From Chionoecetes opilio (taxonomy: Eukaryota > Arthropoda > Malacostraca > Decapoda > Majidae), in assembly GCA_016584305.1 (NCBI GenBank), contig JACEEZ010004848.1, positions 162,501 through 226,500 of the forward strand: DNA of 64,000 nt. The letters are read 5' to 3'. Both the position numbers and the translations under genes were made by a program. The notes beneath the pieces were generated by a model. The model made no database searches. It had not been told where the DNA came from and saw only the letters and a program-made list of their open reading frames with translations. Positions 61,995-64,000 of this stretch are shown here, one piece after another. Within the stretch, counting starts at the first letter, position 1. Every line of letters begins with the position of its first letter.

Positions 61995-63358
61995 TTTTAC
62001 ACTAGGACCGAAATGCTCTACATACTCGGGAGTATGGTTTGTTTACCATATTGAATTCTAAGAAACGTTCTCTCTATGAGCTTCCGTCACAAAGCACTTC
62101 TTTCGGAGATACAAGATGTGTTTAATAGGAAGGAGATCCGAGTGTAGTATAGGCGATATGAAAATTAAACTAACCTAACCCCACCTTTTGACTCCCTAAC
62201 CTAACCTAACCCACGCTTTAACCTCCAAACTAAAGTCAAATCTGCATTAAAAAAGTGTCCGCGGCAAGGGAAGAACAGAGGTGATGCAGGTCGGAAGAAG
62301 AGTGAGGCGCACGTAAACACTTGGCTCTCGCCTCCCTATGAACATGTCCTTATCTCCAAAAGTAGTGATTTGCAATGGAAACTCATAGAGAGAATGCTTC
62401 CTAGAATCCAATAAGGTAAACAGAAACCATACTCCCAATTAGAGAGAACTGAAACTCGAGAAATGCCAGTGGTCGCTGGCAGTTTTAACTCAAAGGTTGG
62501 TCTACTGTGTTTTGGCTCCGCGACTAATATTTTTCATAAATTAATTTCGCGATAAACATTGATGCACCGCATCTGAATACCAAAAAATATAGTTCTTCTG
62601 TTGTTCTACTAATTATATGGATGACATTCATTACGATGGAACGTTCTATAATAGCAATTTAATGCAAATTACTCGCCTCGAGTAGCAAAGCTTAATATAT
62701 TTTTTACATGTATATTGTGGCATGTAAAATTTGGGTGATGTTCACACTGTTTTCTAAGACAGTACTGCTGCGTCTGGCAAACGCTTATCAAAATACAATA
62801 AGCAATGCCTTGGAAAAACGAAGAATAAAGAATGCCGAAATCGGCTTGTTGCTGCGACAATGTAGGTTATAATTGTGGAGGCGACACGCCGCGGCGGGGA
62901 GTGGTGGGCGGGGAGATTGTGGCGGGGCGATTGAATCAAAACATTGCTACTTCACGCGTCGACTCATTGCACTTCCAGGCTTTCTATCTGATTGATACAC
63001 AATAATAACAGGAAAATATGACTGCCTAGGTATAGATAACTTCTAAACATACGTTATTGACTATATAATATCATAGAGTAACATTTACCTCGCCTCCTCA
63101 ACTATAACCTACTTGGTTATTTGGTTAAATGTATGTTTTACAGACTCAGGCTTCTATACAATATACATATAGAAGAAAATCGTTCTTAAAATTATACTTT
63201 TGTGTTTTAAGTGCAGTGGAATAAGCCCATATTTTTCTTTCAAGTTGACCAACTTTTCACCAAATTGTGAGTTAAAACTGCCAGCGACCACTGGCATTTC
63301 GGAGTTGCAGTTCTCTCTAATTGTGTAGGGAATTTCGGTCCTAATGTAAAATAATACC
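61995..63358. mobile_element. CTACACAATTG palindromic MITE, copy 3, interrupted
   Basis: The left arm ACACTAGGACCGAAATGCTC; the right arm AATTGTGTAGGGAATTTCGG then TCCTAATGTAAAATAATACC. The core has CCTAACCTAACCC (about 62170-62215). The right arm is split by the 878-bp element at 62441-63318. Without it the MITE is about 480 bp, close to the 510 bp of copy 1. Confidence 0.75.
62441..63318. mobile_element. Non-autonomous element with AATT target duplication
   Basis: Ends are AGAGAGAACTGAAACTCGAG and GGAGTTGCAGTTCTCTCT. Inner blocks GCCAGTGGTCGCTGGCAGTT and AACTGCCAGCGACCACTGGC are perfectly inverted. AATT is duplicated outside (62437-62440 and 63319-63322). Removing the element and one AATT restores CCCAATTGTGTAGGG, the family consensus of the host MITE. 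The interior encodes nothing recognised. The superfamily is unclear. Confidence 0.75.
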
Positions 63359-64000
63359 ATTAGGTTATGTAATCAATGCCCATGTTAGGTTAGTTAACTA
63401 GCAGGGAGGTATGGGGGGGCGTAGCCCCCAGTTATGTCAGGAGAGTATTGGTTTATAGGAAGTATTGGTTGAAACCACATTTACCGTATCCATTGAGGTA
63501 AACAGAAATCATACTCCCAATTGTGTAGAGATTTCTGGTCCTTGAGTAAAAATTTACCCTTAATTTATATACCAGCACCCTTAAACTAATTCCATATTAG
63601 CATTCAACAACCTGAAACGAAAGAAACAAGTGCAATTAAGCAGTTAATCCTCACCGTGATGTGCCGTGGGGGGTACATTACACTGGGTCCAATTTACCCC
63701 GCGAGTGTTTTTGTCACCGGGGTAAATACGGACCAAAACTGAGCATTGATCATACGAAAATGAGACAAGATAGAGCATTTCTGATATGTTCATGCTAAAG
63801 TAGAGGAAAAGTACTCTATATACGCTTATTTACAAGAATGTACTCCGTCTCCTATTTGAATCCCATGAAAGTTTGCCAAATCAGCTGATTTTGTAAACAA
63901 ACTTCGCCGCAACTTTTTTTTGCTGTCATTTTAGTCATTTTCTATTTTGGTTCCTGGGTTCAGTTACATATCGATATTTATATTCATATTAACACTAAAA
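63359..64000. other. MITE fragment (63490-63555); otherwise nothing recognised
   Basis: 63490-63555 carries a partial CTACACAATTG arm (CATACTCCCAATTGTGTAGA). The rest, to the window end, is AT-rich with a GGTCCAATTTACCCC motif at 63688 and no coding signal. Confidence 0.45.

Larger units (their letters stand above)
60926..63705. mobile_element. Possible larger element with GGGGTAATTTGGTCC ends
   Basis: CGGGGTAATTTGGTCCTGG at the left is roughly inverted to GGGTCCAATTTACCCCG at the right (63687-63704). Similar motifs in direct orientation occur at 61108 and 63720, so the boundary is uncertain. Everything inside is MITE sequence. Confidence 0.3.

Noticed and set aside
60926..63705. Helitron
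   Set aside because: No CTRRY end with hairpin or Rep/helicase sequence seen; the motif pairs are ambiguous between direct and inverted.

Overview
This looks like a piece of a large, repeat-rich arthropod nuclear genome, most likely a decapod crustacean. The evidence is a split gene with GT-AG introns, TTAGG-like (arthropod telomere-type) tracts, several tRNA-derived SINEs, very long GA and TA microsatellites, many minisatellites, and LINE C-termini of a kind common in decapod assemblies. The decapod assignment is inference. I see no prokaryotic gene, operon or CRISPR array.

The one cellular gene I can name is BUD31 (G10, a spliceosome component). It lies on the plus strand in four exons (23243-23336, 31557-31679, 38508-38674, 42275-42325). 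They join in frame to a complete 144-residue protein, the length of human BUD31. Its three introns (8.2, 6.8 and 3.6 kb) hold a near-intact hAT-type transposon, two Tigger-type elements, SINE and MITE copies and four long minisatellites, one ending 13 nt before the exon 3 acceptor. Three further exon-like segments lie on the minus strand (60472-60626, 6673-6954, 3010-3144). They have splice signals, but I do not recognise the gene or genes.

The rest is mostly mobile DNA. 1-22500: LINE fragments, fold-back MITEs, PIF/Harbinger-like MITEs, paired 205-bp TTAA MITEs, a gypsy fragment, a 1.5-kb 21-bp satellite born inside a Harbinger-like element, and a 790-bp inverted repeat. 42800-52600: a Tigger-type element carrying a 32-bp array, SINEs, a broken piggyBac transposase, a 20-bp array, and a Tigger-type element carrying an 81-bp array. 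52742-57648: a hAT element with a perfect 8-bp target duplication, holding a Tigger element that itself holds a SINE. 57816-60186: a TTAA-flanked fold-back element that received two TA-flanked elements, one of which received a LINE. 60900-63760: palindromic MITEs, one interrupted by an 878-bp element with an AATT duplication.

Two patterns stand out. Several unrelated palindromic MITE families carry TTAGG-like tracts in their centre. At least four minisatellites grew from, or inside, DNA transposons. Exact insertion signatures, some with an uninterrupted paralogue in the same window, let part of the insertion order be read directly.
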